NCBI RefSeq assembly: GCF_002114285.1
Contig: NZ_NEDJ01000030.1
Location: 1-36,826, forward strand
Origin: Halorubrum ezzemoulense DSM 17463
GTDB lineage: Archaea; Halobacteriota; Halobacteria; Halobacteriales; Haloferacaceae
Direction of reading: 5' to 3'
DNA: 36,826 bases
Shown: piece by piece, positions 7,111-14,662 of the stretch
Position numbering within the stretch: position 1 is the first letter of the stretch
Layout: the number at the start of each line of letters is the position of its first letter
Made by a program: the position numbers and the translations under genes
Notes under the pieces: model-generated
What the model saw: only the letters and a program-made list of their open reading frames with translations
What the model was told of the DNA's origin: nothing
The model's database searches: none

Positions 7111-9285
7111 ATGAGCCACGACGACTTCCCCACGGCCGACCCGGCGGTGGTGACCTGTGGGCTGCCGTACGCCAACGGCGACCTCCACATCGGTCACCTC
7201 CGCACCTACGTCGGCGGCGACGTGTACAGCCGCGCGCTCGAACGACTCGGGCAGGAGACCGCGTTCGTCTCCGGCTCCGACATGCACGGCACGCCGGTCG
7301 CGGTCAACGCCGAGCAGGAGGGCGTCTCCCCGGAGGCATTCGCGCTCGACTGGCACGAGCGCTACGCGGAGACGTTCCCGAAGTTCAACGTCGAGTTCGA
7401 CAACTACGGCCACACCCACGACGAGACGAACACGGCGGTGACTCAGGAGCTCGTCCGCGACCTCGACGAGGCGGGCCACCTCTACGAGAAGGAGATCATG
7501 GTCGCGTACGACCCCGTCGACGACCAGTACCTCCCGGACCGCTACGTCGAGGGGACCTGCCCCTACTGCGGCGCGCACGCCCGCGGCGACGAGTGCGACG
7601 AGGGGTGCCAGCGCCACCTCGAACCCGGCGAGGTCGAGGACCCCGAGTCGACGATCACCGGCAACCCCGCGGAGTACCGCGAGCGCACCCACAAGTTCTT
7701 CGCGGTCTCGGAGTTCGCCGACTACCTCTCCGACTTTCTCGACCGGCTGGAGGGCACCTCGAACGCCCGCAACCAGCCTCGCGAGTGGATCGAGCAGGGG
7801 CTCCAGGACTGGTGTATTACCCGCGACATGGACTGGGGGATCGACCTGCCCGGCGAGAACCCGCAGGACCTCGTCCTCTACGTCTGGGTCGACGCCCCGA
7901 TCGAGTACATCTCCTCGACGAAGCAGTACTCCGAGCGCGTCGGCGCGGACGCGTTCGACTGGGAGGCGGCCTGGAAGGAGGGCGCCAGCGACGACCACCC
8001 CGAGGGCGGCGAGATCGTCCACGTGATCGGCCGCGACATCATCCAGCACCACACGATATTCTGGCCCGCGATGCTGGAGGCGACCGACCACGCGGAGCCG
8101 CGCGCGGTGATGGCGAGCGGGTTCGTCACCCTCGACGGGAAGGGGTTCTCGACCAGCCGCGACCGCGCGGTCTGGGCCGACGAGTACCTCAACGAGGGGT
8201 TCCACCCGGACCCGCTGCGCTACTACCTCGCCACCAACGGCGGGTTCCAGCAGGACGTGGACTTCTCGTGGGAGAAGTTCGCCGAGCGCGTCAACACCGA
8301 GCTCGTGGGGACCGTCGGCAACTTCCTCTACCGCTCGCTGCTGTTCGCCCACCGCAACTTCGAGGGCGGCCCCGACGCCGACGCCCCGAGCGACGACGTG
8401 GCGGCGCGGATCGACGAGGCGGTCGACGACGTGGCCGCCGCGGTCAACGACTACTCCGTGCGGGCGCTGGGCGACGCGGTCACCGACCTCGCGCGGTACG
8501 GCAACGAGTACATCCAGCGCAACGAGCCGTGGAAGCTCGTCGACGAGGCCCCCGACGAGGCGGAACAGGTCATCTACGACTGCGTCGCGCTCGCGAAGGC
8601 GATCGGGGTCCTCTTCGAGCCGCTGGGCCCCGAGAAGAGCGAACGACTCTGGGAGCAGCTCGGCGAGCCCGGCTCCGTCCACGAGACCACCGTCGAGGCG
8701 GCACGGGAGGGCCCGGCGGGCGACCTGAGCGAGCCGACTGAGCTGTTCGAACAGATCGAAGACGAGCGCGTCGAGGCGCTCAACGAGAAGCTCGAAGCGC
8801 GCGTCGCCGAGGCGGAAGCGGACGACGGCGACGAGGCGGAAGCGGACGACGGCGACGAGGAGCGCGACGACGGCGCGGACGCGACCGACGACGACGGAAC
8901 CGACGCGAACGCCGACGAAGCCGACGCCGACGACACCGACATGACCGACATCGAACCCCTCAGCGACGACCGCATCAGCTTCGACGACTTCCAAGAACTG
9001 GACATCCGCGTCGGGCGGATCGAGGACGCGGTCGGGATCGACGGCGCCGACGAGCTGCTGAAGCTCACCGTCGACCTCGGCGCGGAGACCCGGACGATCG
9101 TTGCGGGGCTCAAGCAGCTCCACGACGTCGACGACCTGCCCGACACGAAGGTGATCGTGCTCGCGAACATGGAGAAGGCGGAGCTGTTCGGCGTCGAGTC
9201 CAACGGGATGGTCCTCGCGGCCGGCGAGGAGGCCGACCTCCTCACCACCTACGAGGGCGCCGGACCGGGCACGAAGGTGAAGTGA
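7111..9285 (+). CDS. metS: Methionyl-tRNA synthetase with C-terminal tRNA-binding domain
   Basis: Charges tRNA-Met with methionine. The class I HIGH motif is at residues 26-29. A zinc knuckle is formed by Cys150, Cys153, Cys162 and Cys166. The KMSKS loop is represented by GKGFSTSR with Lys344, so the second canonical lysine is replaced by threonine. The anticodon-binding helical domain follows to about residue 555. Residues about 565-615 are a very acidic linker made partly of repeated EADDGDE units. Residues about 622-724 form an EMAP II/Arc1p-like tRNA-binding OB domain (FQELDIRVGRIEDA). Length and order are as in other archaeal enzymes with the fused domain. The ATG follows a TATA-like CTTTAGA at about 7069. 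Confidence 0.96.
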   Translation: MSHDDFPTADPAVVTCGLPYANGDLHIGHLRTYVGGDVYSRALERLGQETAFVSGSDMHGTPVAVNAEQEGVSPEAFALDWHERYAETFPKFNVEFDNYGHTHDETNTAVTQELVRDLDEAGHLYEKEIMVAYDPVDDQYLPDRYVEGTCPYCGAHARGDECDEGCQRHLEPGEVEDPESTITGNPAEYRERTHKFFAVSEFADYLSDFLDRLEGTSNARNQPREWIEQGLQDWCITRDMDWGIDLPGENPQDLVLYVWVDAPIEYISSTKQYSERVGADAFDWEAAWKEGASDDHPEGGEIVHVIGRDIIQHHTIFWPAMLEATDHAEPRAVMASGFVTLDGKGFSTSRDRAVWADEYLNEGFHPDPLRYYLATNGGFQQDVDFSWEKFAERVNTELVGTVGNFLYRSLLFAHRNFEGGPDADAPSDDVAARIDEAVDDVAAAVNDYSVRALGDAVTDLARYGNEYIQRNEPWKLVDEAPDEAEQVIYDCVALAKAIGVLFEPLGPEKSERLWEQLGEPGSVHETTVEAAREGPAGDLSEPTELFEQIEDERVEALNEKLEARVAEAEADDGDEAEADDGDEERDDGADATDDDGTDANADEADADDTDMTDIEPLSDDRISFDDFQELDIRVGRIEDAVGIDGADELLKLTVDLGAETRTIVAGLKQLHDVDDLPDTKVIVLANMEKAELFGVESNGMVLAAGEEADLLTTYEGAGPGTKVK

Positions 9286-9313
9286 GGCGACGGACCGGCC
9301 GGCGCAGCGCCGC

Positions 9314-9736
9314 TCAGGCGTCGAGCACTTCTATCAGGTTCCCCTCGGGGTCCCTGACGAACAGGACGGTGGTCCCGCTCTCGGTGGGCCGAGGCGGGCT
9401 CAGCGTCTCCACGTCGTCCGCGAGGCCGTCGTAGAACGCCTCCACGTCGTCGACGGAGAGGCCGAGGTGCGTCGCCCCGGGACGGTTCAGCTCCGGTGGG
9501 TCGGGGCTCTCCTCGCCGACCGGCTCGTATTCGACGAGCTCGACTATCGAGCCGCCGGCGTCGAGGTGGGCGAACTCGGCCGACGCGTCCTCGACGGCGA
9601 CCGCCTCGGCGAAGGCGTCGCCGCCGACCGCGAACTCGGCGACGAGGTCGAGGCCGAACGTCTCGGCGTAGAAGTCGACGGCGCGGTCCAAGTTGGCGAC
9701 GGTGATCCCGACGTGGTGGGCGGTTGGGTCGGACAC
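9314..9736 (-). CDS. VOC-superfamily (glyoxalase/dioxygenase-like) protein
   Basis: A 140-residue single-module vicinal oxygen chelate protein with two beta-alpha-beta-beta-beta units. Candidate metal ligands are the histidines near residue 7-8 (HHVGITV), a glutamate in IVELVEYEP, the histidine in ATHLGLSVDD and the final glutamate in NLIEVLDA. FVRDPEGNLIE is the usual C-terminal signature. The substrate cannot be read from sequence: glyoxalase I, methylmalonyl-CoA epimerase-like or unknown activities are all possible. The start is a GTG at 9736. A weak TATA-like element (GGTTTCC on this strand, near 9764) lies about 28 bp upstream. It follows the 41-residue membrane protein gene by about 40 bp. 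Confidence 0.85.
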   Translation of the reverse strand: MSDPTAHHVGITVANLDRAVDFYAETFGLDLVAEFAVGGDAFAEAVAVEDASAEFAHLDAGGSIVELVEYEPVGEESPDPPELNRPGATHLGLSVDDVEAFYDGLADDVETLSPPRPTESGTTVLFVRDPEGNLIEVLDA

Positions 9737-9775
9737 GGGTAGGCGCTCGGCCGGCGCCGGGGAAACCGTGTCGCC

Positions 9776-9901
9776 TCAGAGCCCGAACAGGCGAGCGACG
9801 AGGCCGGCGAGGACGACCAGCGCGCCGAGAACGAACGTCCCCGGGAGCGGGAGAACGAACAGGAGCGCGCCGACCAGTATCAGGAGCGTCGAGGTCCGCA
9901 T
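9776..9901 (-). CDS. 41-residue hydrophobic membrane protein
   Basis: Reading this strand from the ATG at 9901 gives 41 codons and a TGA. The protein begins MRTSTLLILVGALLFVLP and continues through GTFVLGALVVLAGLVARLFG, so it is two hydrophobic segments split by a Pro-Leu-Pro-Gly turn, probably a membrane hairpin. A clear TATA-like box, GGTATATT on this strand (9926-9933), is centred about 28-30 bp before the ATG, as expected for a leaderless gene. That promoter, the all-hydrophobic content and the clean stop make it a real small gene in my view. I believe related short proteins occur in other haloarchaea, but this is from memory. Function unknown. Confidence 0.7.
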   Translation of the reverse strand: MRTSTLLILVGALLFVLPLPGTFVLGALVVLAGLVARLFGL

Positions 9902-9925
9902 CACCGTCGTTTCGGCGTCGCGACC

Positions 9926-9933
9926 AATATACC
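9926..9933 (-). promoter_or_regulatory. TATA box of the 41-residue membrane protein gene
   Basis: GGTATATT on the minus strand, about 28-30 bp upstream of the ATG at 9901. It is the main support for calling the small gene and predicts a leaderless transcript. Confidence 0.65.
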
Positions 9934-9993
9934 TTCGGACGAGCGACCCCCTGGGACCGAAACGACCATTCCGCCGCCGGCCGACCCTCCGGT

Positions 9994-10674
9994 ATGCACG
10001 TGGTCGTCAACGCGGCCCAGAGCGTCGACGGGAAGCTCGCCACCCGCCGCCGGGAACAGCTCCGGATCTCCGGCCCGGAAGACTTCGACCGGGTCGACCG
10101 GGTCAGGGCGGCCGCGGACGCGGTGCTCGTGGGCGTCGGCACCGTCCTCGCGGACGATCCGCACCTCACCCTCGACGAGGAGGACCGTCGCGTGGGGCGG
10201 CTCCAGAACGGGCGACCGGGCGACCCCGCGCGCGTCGTGGTGGACTCGACCGGGCGGACGCCGACCGACGCCCGAATCTTAGACGACGCGGCGACGACGT
10301 ACCTCCTCGTCTCGGCCGCGACCGACCGCGACCGGCGGAGCGAGCTCGCCGACGCCGGCGCGGAGGTGATCGTCGCCGGCGAGGAGCGCGTCGACGTCGC
10401 CGAAGGGGTCGAGAAGCTCGCGGACCGCGGCGTCGAGCGCCTGATGGTCGAGGGGGGCGGCGAGGTGATCTTCTCGTGTTTCGAGGCCGGGATCGTCGAC
10501 GAGCTCCACGTCTACGTCGGCTCGTTCGTGATCGGCGGCCGCGACGCGCCCACGCTGGCGGACGGGGCGGGCTTCACCGAGGAGTTCCCCGAGCTCACGC
10601 TCGTCGAGACGGAGCGGTTCGACGACGGGATCGTCCTCTCGTACGAGGTCGGCGGTGGCGGCGGCGAGTCGTGA
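9994..10674 (+). CDS. arfC: 2,5-diamino-6-(ribosylamino)-pyrimidinone 5'-phosphate reductase
   Basis: Reduces the ribosyl side chain in the archaeal/fungal order of riboflavin synthesis, using NADPH. The 226-residue protein belongs to the RibD C-terminal/Rib7 reductase family. Markers are NAAQSVDGKLA (about 5-15), the GVGTVLADDPHLTL segment (about 48-61), PARVVVDSTGRTP, and LMVEGGGEVIFSCFEAGIVD near residues 150-170, where the glycine-rich loop binds the cofactor. The start at 9994 gives the standard MHVVVNAAQS N-terminus; an in-frame extension back to 9724 would run through the small divergent gene and is rejected. A 26-bp-period tandem duplication covers its stop codon region. No other riboflavin gene is in the window. 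Confidence 0.92.
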   Translation: MHVVVNAAQSVDGKLATRRREQLRISGPEDFDRVDRVRAAADAVLVGVGTVLADDPHLTLDEEDRRVGRLQNGRPGDPARVVVDSTGRTPTDARILDDAATTYLLVSAATDRDRRSELADAGAEVIVAGEERVDVAEGVEKLADRGVERLMVEGGGEVIFSCFEAGIVDELHVYVGSFVIGGRDAPTLADGAGFTEEFPELTLVETERFDDGIVLSYEVGGGGGES

Positions 10675-10713
10675 GCAGGGGGACGCGAGGCGAGTCGTGA
10701 GCAGGGGGACGCG
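10663..10713. repeat. Tandem duplication across the arfC stop codon
   Basis: The 25 bases at 10663-10687 are repeated exactly at 10689-10713, separated by one base. The TGA of arfC is in the first unit and a copy of it is in the second. This looks like a recent slippage duplication; the protein end is not altered. Confidence 0.9.
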
Positions 10714-10735
10714 GCCCGGGGCGTGTGAACGGTAA

Positions 10736-10800
10736 CCACGAAATCGCGGAGTACACGCGCCGTGCCACCGGTGTACACGAAAATCACCGAAGTATTTATA
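10736..10800 (+). promoter_or_regulatory. Promoter region of the coiled-coil gene
   Basis: A strong TATA box, GTATTTATA, ends at 10800. Upstream there is a direct repeat (CACGAAATC near 10737 and CACGAAAATC near 10775, each followed by C-x-G-(x)-AGTA) and an inverted pair GTACAC (10751-10756) / GTGTAC (10771-10776). These could be operator half-sites for an unidentified regulator. Transcription should begin at about 10822-10826. Confidence 0.55.
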
Positions 10801-10817
10801 TGCCGTCCGCAGGTAGT

Positions 10818-10856
10818 TGCGGGTACCAGAACGCCTCTGGCGCTGGTGGAATCGCA
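10818..10856 (+). promoter_or_regulatory. Hairpin at the 5' end of a long leader
   Basis: The stems TGCG/CGCA (10818-10821 with 10853-10856), ACCAG/CTGGT (10825-10829 with 10843-10847) and CGCC/GGCG (10832-10835 with 10839-10842) nest around a TCT loop. The hairpin lies at or just after the expected transcription start. The remaining leader of roughly 90 nt reaches a purine-rich GGAGAG at about 10932-10937, a likely ribosome-binding site. Most genes here are leaderless, so this leader is unusual. Confidence 0.5.
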
Positions 10857-10944
10857 CGCTGAAATGAACGGGAGTTCTTGCAGACGGCCCGACGCACCAC
10901 AGCGAGCGTCCGCTATCGCCGGAGCGGTGATGGAGAGATAACAA

Positions 10945-11868
10945 ATGGTAACGAAAGAAGAAGTCATCGAGCAGTACGACGTGGAACCGATGGACGAGGC
11001 GGACAACGTGGACCTTTCTGAGGACGACTTGGACAACGGCTCCAAGGGGCAGCTCATCAAACGCGCCGGGCAGCTGCGAGACCGACGCAACGAGCTGAAC
11101 CAGATGGCGTCCGAGCGCGCCTCCAAGCGCGACGACCTCAACGCGAAGACGCGAGAGAAGGTCGACGAGGCCCAGGAACACCGCGAACAGCGCGACGAGC
11201 TCAACGAGCAGGTCCAAGAGCACAAGGACAAGCGCAACGAGCTCAACGCCGAGGCCAACGAGCTGTTCGACGAGGTCGAGGAGCTCAAACAGGACCTCGA
11301 ACTCGGCTCCGGCAAGTCCATCGAGGAGCTCGAAGAGGAGATCGAGGACCTCGAGTTCCGCCAGCAGACCGAAGTGCTCGACGCCGAAGACGAGCGCGAG
11401 CTCATCGAGAAGATCGACGACAAACGCGAGAAGCTCGCCGAAAAGAAAGAGAAGGTCGACGACACGAGCGAGCTCGACGACCTCGTCGAGGAGGCCGAGG
11501 AGGTCCGCTCCGAGGCGTCCCAGCACCACCAGAAGGTGACGGAGCTCGCGGACAAGGCCCAGGAACACCACAACCAGATGATCGAGGCCTACCGCGAGGC
11601 CGACGACATCCGCGACGAGGCCGACGAGATGCACGAGCTGTTCGTCGAGGCCCAGGAGGCGGCCGACCGCCACCACGAGGACTTCGTCCGCGTCCAGAAG
11701 CGCCTGCGCGAGCTCGACAAGAAGGAGGAAGAAGAGCGGGAGGACGAGCGCGCCGAGAAGCGCGAAGAGGAGAAGGAAGAGGCCGAGGAGATCTATCAGA
11801 AGTTCAAGGAGGGCGAGACGCTCGACACCGAGGACCTGATGAAGCTCCAGAAGACCGGCCTCCTGTAA
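10945..11868 (+). CDS. Long coiled-coil protein (COG1340-like)
   Basis: A 307-residue, almost entirely helical protein. From about residue 30 to 290 it has continuous heptad-like Leu/charged patterning, very rich in Glu, Asp, Lys, Arg and Gln (RDRRNELNQMASERASKRDD is typical). It ends in a short compact tail (EGETLDTEDLMKLQKTGLL). It fits the uncharacterised archaeal coiled-coil family COG1340, sometimes mislabelled phosphoserine phosphatase; I see no phosphatase motif. Unlike its neighbours it has a long leader of about 120 nt with a hairpin and a Shine-Dalgarno-like GGAG eight or nine bases before the ATG. That suggests translational or RNA-level control. The function is unknown. Confidence 0.85.
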   Translation: MVTKEEVIEQYDVEPMDEADNVDLSEDDLDNGSKGQLIKRAGQLRDRRNELNQMASERASKRDDLNAKTREKVDEAQEHREQRDELNEQVQEHKDKRNELNAEANELFDEVEELKQDLELGSGKSIEELEEEIEDLEFRQQTEVLDAEDERELIEKIDDKREKLAEKKEKVDDTSELDDLVEEAEEVRSEASQHHQKVTELADKAQEHHNQMIEAYREADDIRDEADEMHELFVEAQEAADRHHEDFVRVQKRLRELDKKEEEEREDERAEKREEEKEEAEEIYQKFKEGETLDTEDLMKLQKTGLL

Positions 11869-12000
11869 GCCGGGCGACGCGACCTTTCTGCGGTTCTTCT
11901 GCGACGCGCCGAGCGACGGGTCCGTCGCCCGCCACGCGCAGGTCGTCGGGGGTCCGCCGAGGATTGGCGATCCCGACCGAACGGCTCGGCTCGACGCCGT

Positions 12001-13530
12001 TCAGTCGGTGCGCGTCGGCTCGTCCTCGGCGACGAAGCGGTCGTACGCAGATGTGAACTCCGCGTCCGCCTCGGTCGCGTCCTCCCACGCGGTGAGGCCC
12101 CGCTCCGCGGCCGTTCCCGGGATCGAGTTGTCGAGGAGGAACGCCACGACCCCGCCGACCGCCATCCCCGTCGACCCGATGACGTAGACCGTGTTCGCGA
12201 CCACGTCGGCCCCGAGGAGCGGGCCGAACAGGAAGACCTCGACCAGCCCCTGCTGGAGGGCGTCCGCGCCCCCGACGCTCCGCATGTACTTCGGGACGGC
12301 CAGTCCGGTGAACATCGCGATACCGACGACGAAGATGTTGCGCGAGGAGTCGAGGTCGACGTACTTGAGGTTCGAGAGCCCGACGCCGACGATCTGGGCG
12401 AACATGGCGATGTAGAGTCCGCCGATGATCGGGCTCGGGACGGTGGCGACGAGCTGGCCGAAGTAGCCGACGAACCCGACGAGGATCATGAGCGCGGCGC
12501 CGATCTGGACGACGTACCGCGAGGCCACGCCGGTGAGACCGATGGCGCCGACGTTCTCGGAGTAGGAGGTCGACCCGCCGGTCCCCATCACCCCGGAGAA
12601 GACGTTCATCAGCCCCTCCATCCCGATCCCGTGCGTCATCCGCTCGCTGCTGGGGGCGCCCATGCCGGAGAGCCGGGCGACGGCGTGGTAATCGCCGATG
12701 GACTCGACGATCGAGGCGGCGACGCCGGCGAGCATCCCGATGACGAACGCCGGCGTGACGCTCGGCACGCCCCACTGAAGCGGGTAGATGAGGTGAACTG
12801 GGTCGGCGGCAGCGACGCTCGCCAAGTCGACGTAACCCGGCGTCTCCGGTCCGAAGACGCCGAGGACCGAGAGGGACGCCGCGAGTACCCACGCGACGAC
12901 GATGCCGAGGAGAACCGGAAACAGCTGGAACAGCTTGGACCGCGCGCCGAGGTACTGCGAGAACAGGACGATGGCGACCAGCGTCAGGCCGACGAGCCAC
13001 CAGTTCTGATCGGCCGTGGTGATCTCGGGGGCGTTGAACAGGGAGAGACCGATGAGGACGATGACCGGGGCGATGACGACCGGCGAGAGACCCTTCCGCA
13101 GTCGACCGACGAGGCCGAAGTAGCCGACCGCGACCTCGGCGAGCGCGGCGACGATGATCGCGCCCTGAAGCTGTAACAGGGCGGCCCGCCAGGCCTCGAT
13201 GCCGGCCGGCGGGTTCGCCGTCACGACGCCGATGACCGCGAGCGCGGGCGCGAGCATCGAGAACGGCGCGCCCTGAACGATCGGGTAGCGGTTGCCGAAC
13301 GTCGTCTGCGCGAGCGTCGCGATCCCCGACACGACGAAGAACGTGCCGACGAAGCGGGGGATGACCGACTCCGGCATGCCCATCGCGCCGGCGAGGATGA
13401 GGGGCACGGCGATGTTCGCCCCGACCATCGTGAGGTAGTGTTGCGCGCCCAGCAGAAGCGACCTCCCGAGCGGTGGTCTGTCGTCGATGCCATACCGAAC
13501 GAACGCGTCGTCGTCCTCGTTCCCTCCCAT
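12001..13530 (-). CDS. NCS2-family nucleobase permease (xanthine/uracil type)
   Basis: A membrane transporter of about 509 residues with the usual 12-14 hydrophobic segments. Near residue 325, ENVGAIGLTG fits the nucleobase-ascorbate transporter signature, and QGAPFSMLAPALAVIG and VESIGDYHA are the other conserved substrate-site segments. It should move a purine or pyrimidine base by cation symport; which base cannot be read. Two in-frame ATGs exist at 13545 and 13530. The TATA-like GAATTTTTG (13559-13567 on this strand) predicts initiation near 13536, so I prefer the downstream ATG (MGGNEDDDAF). The divergent sppA promoter is about 100 bp away. No purine-catabolic genes are adjacent. Confidence 0.93.
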   Translation of the reverse strand: MGGNEDDDAFVRYGIDDRPPLGRSLLLGAQHYLTMVGANIAVPLILAGAMGMPESVIPRFVGTFFVVSGIATLAQTTFGNRYPIVQGAPFSMLAPALAVIGVVTANPPAGIEAWRAALLQLQGAIIVAALAEVAVGYFGLVGRLRKGLSPVVIAPVIVLIGLSLFNAPEITTADQNWWLVGLTLVAIVLFSQYLGARSKLFQLFPVLLGIVVAWVLAASLSVLGVFGPETPGYVDLASVAAADPVHLIYPLQWGVPSVTPAFVIGMLAGVAASIVESIGDYHAVARLSGMGAPSSERMTHGIGMEGLMNVFSGVMGTGGSTSYSENVGAIGLTGVASRYVVQIGAALMILVGFVGYFGQLVATVPSPIIGGLYIAMFAQIVGVGLSNLKYVDLDSSRNIFVVGIAMFTGLAVPKYMRSVGGADALQQGLVEVFLFGPLLGADVVANTVYVIGSTGMAVGGVVAFLLDNSIPGTAAERGLTAWEDATEADAEFTSAYDRFVAEDEPTRTD

Positions 13531-13558
13531 TCCTGTGGCGTTCATCGACGCAGGGGTA

Positions 13559-13567
13559 CAAAAATTC
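13559..13567 (-). promoter_or_regulatory. TATA-like element deciding the permease start
   Basis: GAATTTTTG on the minus strand. With normal archaeal spacing it places the transcript start at about 13536, between two candidate ATGs (13545 and 13530), and so favours the second. Confidence 0.5.
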
Positions 13568-13650
13568 GGCCCTTGGCGGGCGCGGGTCGGCCCGTTGGGA
13601 GGTACGGTGCTGTGCCGCGGTAGCTCCGCGACGCGCGTCGGCCGGCGACA

Positions 13651-13662
13651 GTATATATAAAC
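13651..13662 (+). promoter_or_regulatory. TATA box of sppA
   Basis: GTATATATAAAC, the strongest TATA element in the window, is centred about 28 bp before the ATG at 13685. It predicts a leaderless sppA transcript. Confidence 0.7.
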
Positions 13663-13684
13663 GGTCCCGCGCCCAACCGACGGT

Positions 13685-14620
13685 ATGGACGACGCGCCGG
13701 CGAACGGACGGAAGGGATTGCTCGCGGCCGCCGCGGTGGGCGCGGCGACGACGATCGCGGGCCGAGCGGTGCTCTCGCGGCTCACCGGCGGGCGGTGCGG
13801 TGACGCCGACGAGTACAACGCCGCGAAGGTGACCGTGGCGGGGCCGATCAGGCGAAGTCAAGGGCGACCCTCGCCGCTTTCGGGCCCCGGCGGCGCGACC
13901 GCCGACGACGTGGTCGAGCAGATCGAGGCGGCCGACGACGACGAGGACGTCGAGGCGCTGCTCGTCGAGCTCAATACGCCCGGCGGCGAGGTCGTCCCGA
14001 GCGACGACATCCGGCGGGCCGCCGCCGCCTTCGACGGGCCGACCGTGGCGTACGCGACCGACACCTGCGCCTCCGGGGGGTACTGGATCGCGAGCGGCTG
14101 CGACGAGCTGTGGGCACGCGACGCCAGCCTCGTCGGCTCCATCGGCGTCGTCGGCTCCCGACCGAACGCGAAGGGGCTCGCCGACAAGCTGGGGATCTCC
14201 TACGAGCAGTTCACCGCCGGGGAGTACAAGGACGCCGGCGTCCCGCTGAAGGAGATCGAGGAGGAGGAACGCGAGTATCTCCAAGGGATCATCGACGGCT
14301 ACTACGAGCAGTTCGTCGAGACCGTGAGCGAGGGGCGCGACATGGACCCCGAAGAGATCCGGGAGACCGAGGCGCGCGTGTACCTCGGCGACGACGCCGC
14401 GGAGATCGGGCTCGTCGACGAACTCGGGACCGAGGACGACGTGGAGGACCGGCTCGCGGAGCTGATCGGCGCGGAGCCGGAAGTGCGCGAGTTCACGCCG
14501 GAGCGCGGACTGGCGGAGCGGCTCGGTATCGGCGCCGAGCGGGTCGCGTTCGCCGCCGGGAGCGGCGTCGCGGACGCCTTCGTCGACGACGGCGGCGACA
14601 TCGACGTGGAGTTCCGCTAG
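13685..14620 (+). CDS. sppA: Signal peptide peptidase SppA (S49 family)
   Basis: A membrane serine protease that degrades released signal peptides. The 311-residue protein has an N-terminal hydrophobic anchor (about 9-32), then a ClpP-like fold. The proposed catalytic serine is Ser130 in CASGGYWIAS and the general base is Lys182 in GEYKDAG. The Ser-Lys spacing of 52 residues is that reported for the Thermococcus enzyme (Ser162/Lys214, from memory). ELNTPGGEVVPSD and GSIGVVGSRPNAKG are further family segments. It is the short archaeal form with a single catalytic module. A very strong TATA box precedes it, and the DUF373 gene starts 43 bp after its stop. Confidence 0.93.
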   Translation: MDDAPANGRKGLLAAAAVGAATTIAGRAVLSRLTGGRCGDADEYNAAKVTVAGPIRRSQGRPSPLSGPGGATADDVVEQIEAADDDEDVEALLVELNTPGGEVVPSDDIRRAAAAFDGPTVAYATDTCASGGYWIASGCDELWARDASLVGSIGVVGSRPNAKGLADKLGISYEQFTAGEYKDAGVPLKEIEEEEREYLQGIIDGYYEQFVETVSEGRDMDPEEIRETEARVYLGDDAAEIGLVDELGTEDDVEDRLAELIGAEPEVREFTPERGLAERLGIGAERVAFAAGSGVADAFVDDGGDIDVEFR

Positions 14621-14662
14621 CGACGGGGAGGATTTTTGTCCGGTCGCGGTGTGAGTCGACAC

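Noticed and set aside
9724-9993. N-terminal extension of arfC
   Set aside because: The extension has no family similarity and is antisense to the small membrane gene; the conserved N-terminus begins at 9994.
9249-10169. Minus-strand 306-codon frame across the VOC and arfC start region
   Set aside because: It is arginine-rich, overlaps a clear VOC gene in another frame and the 41-residue gene, and has no domain.
12001-13545. Permease start at the upstream ATG (13545)
   Set aside because: The likely transcript start (about 13536) lies downstream of that codon; the ATG at 13530 fits better.
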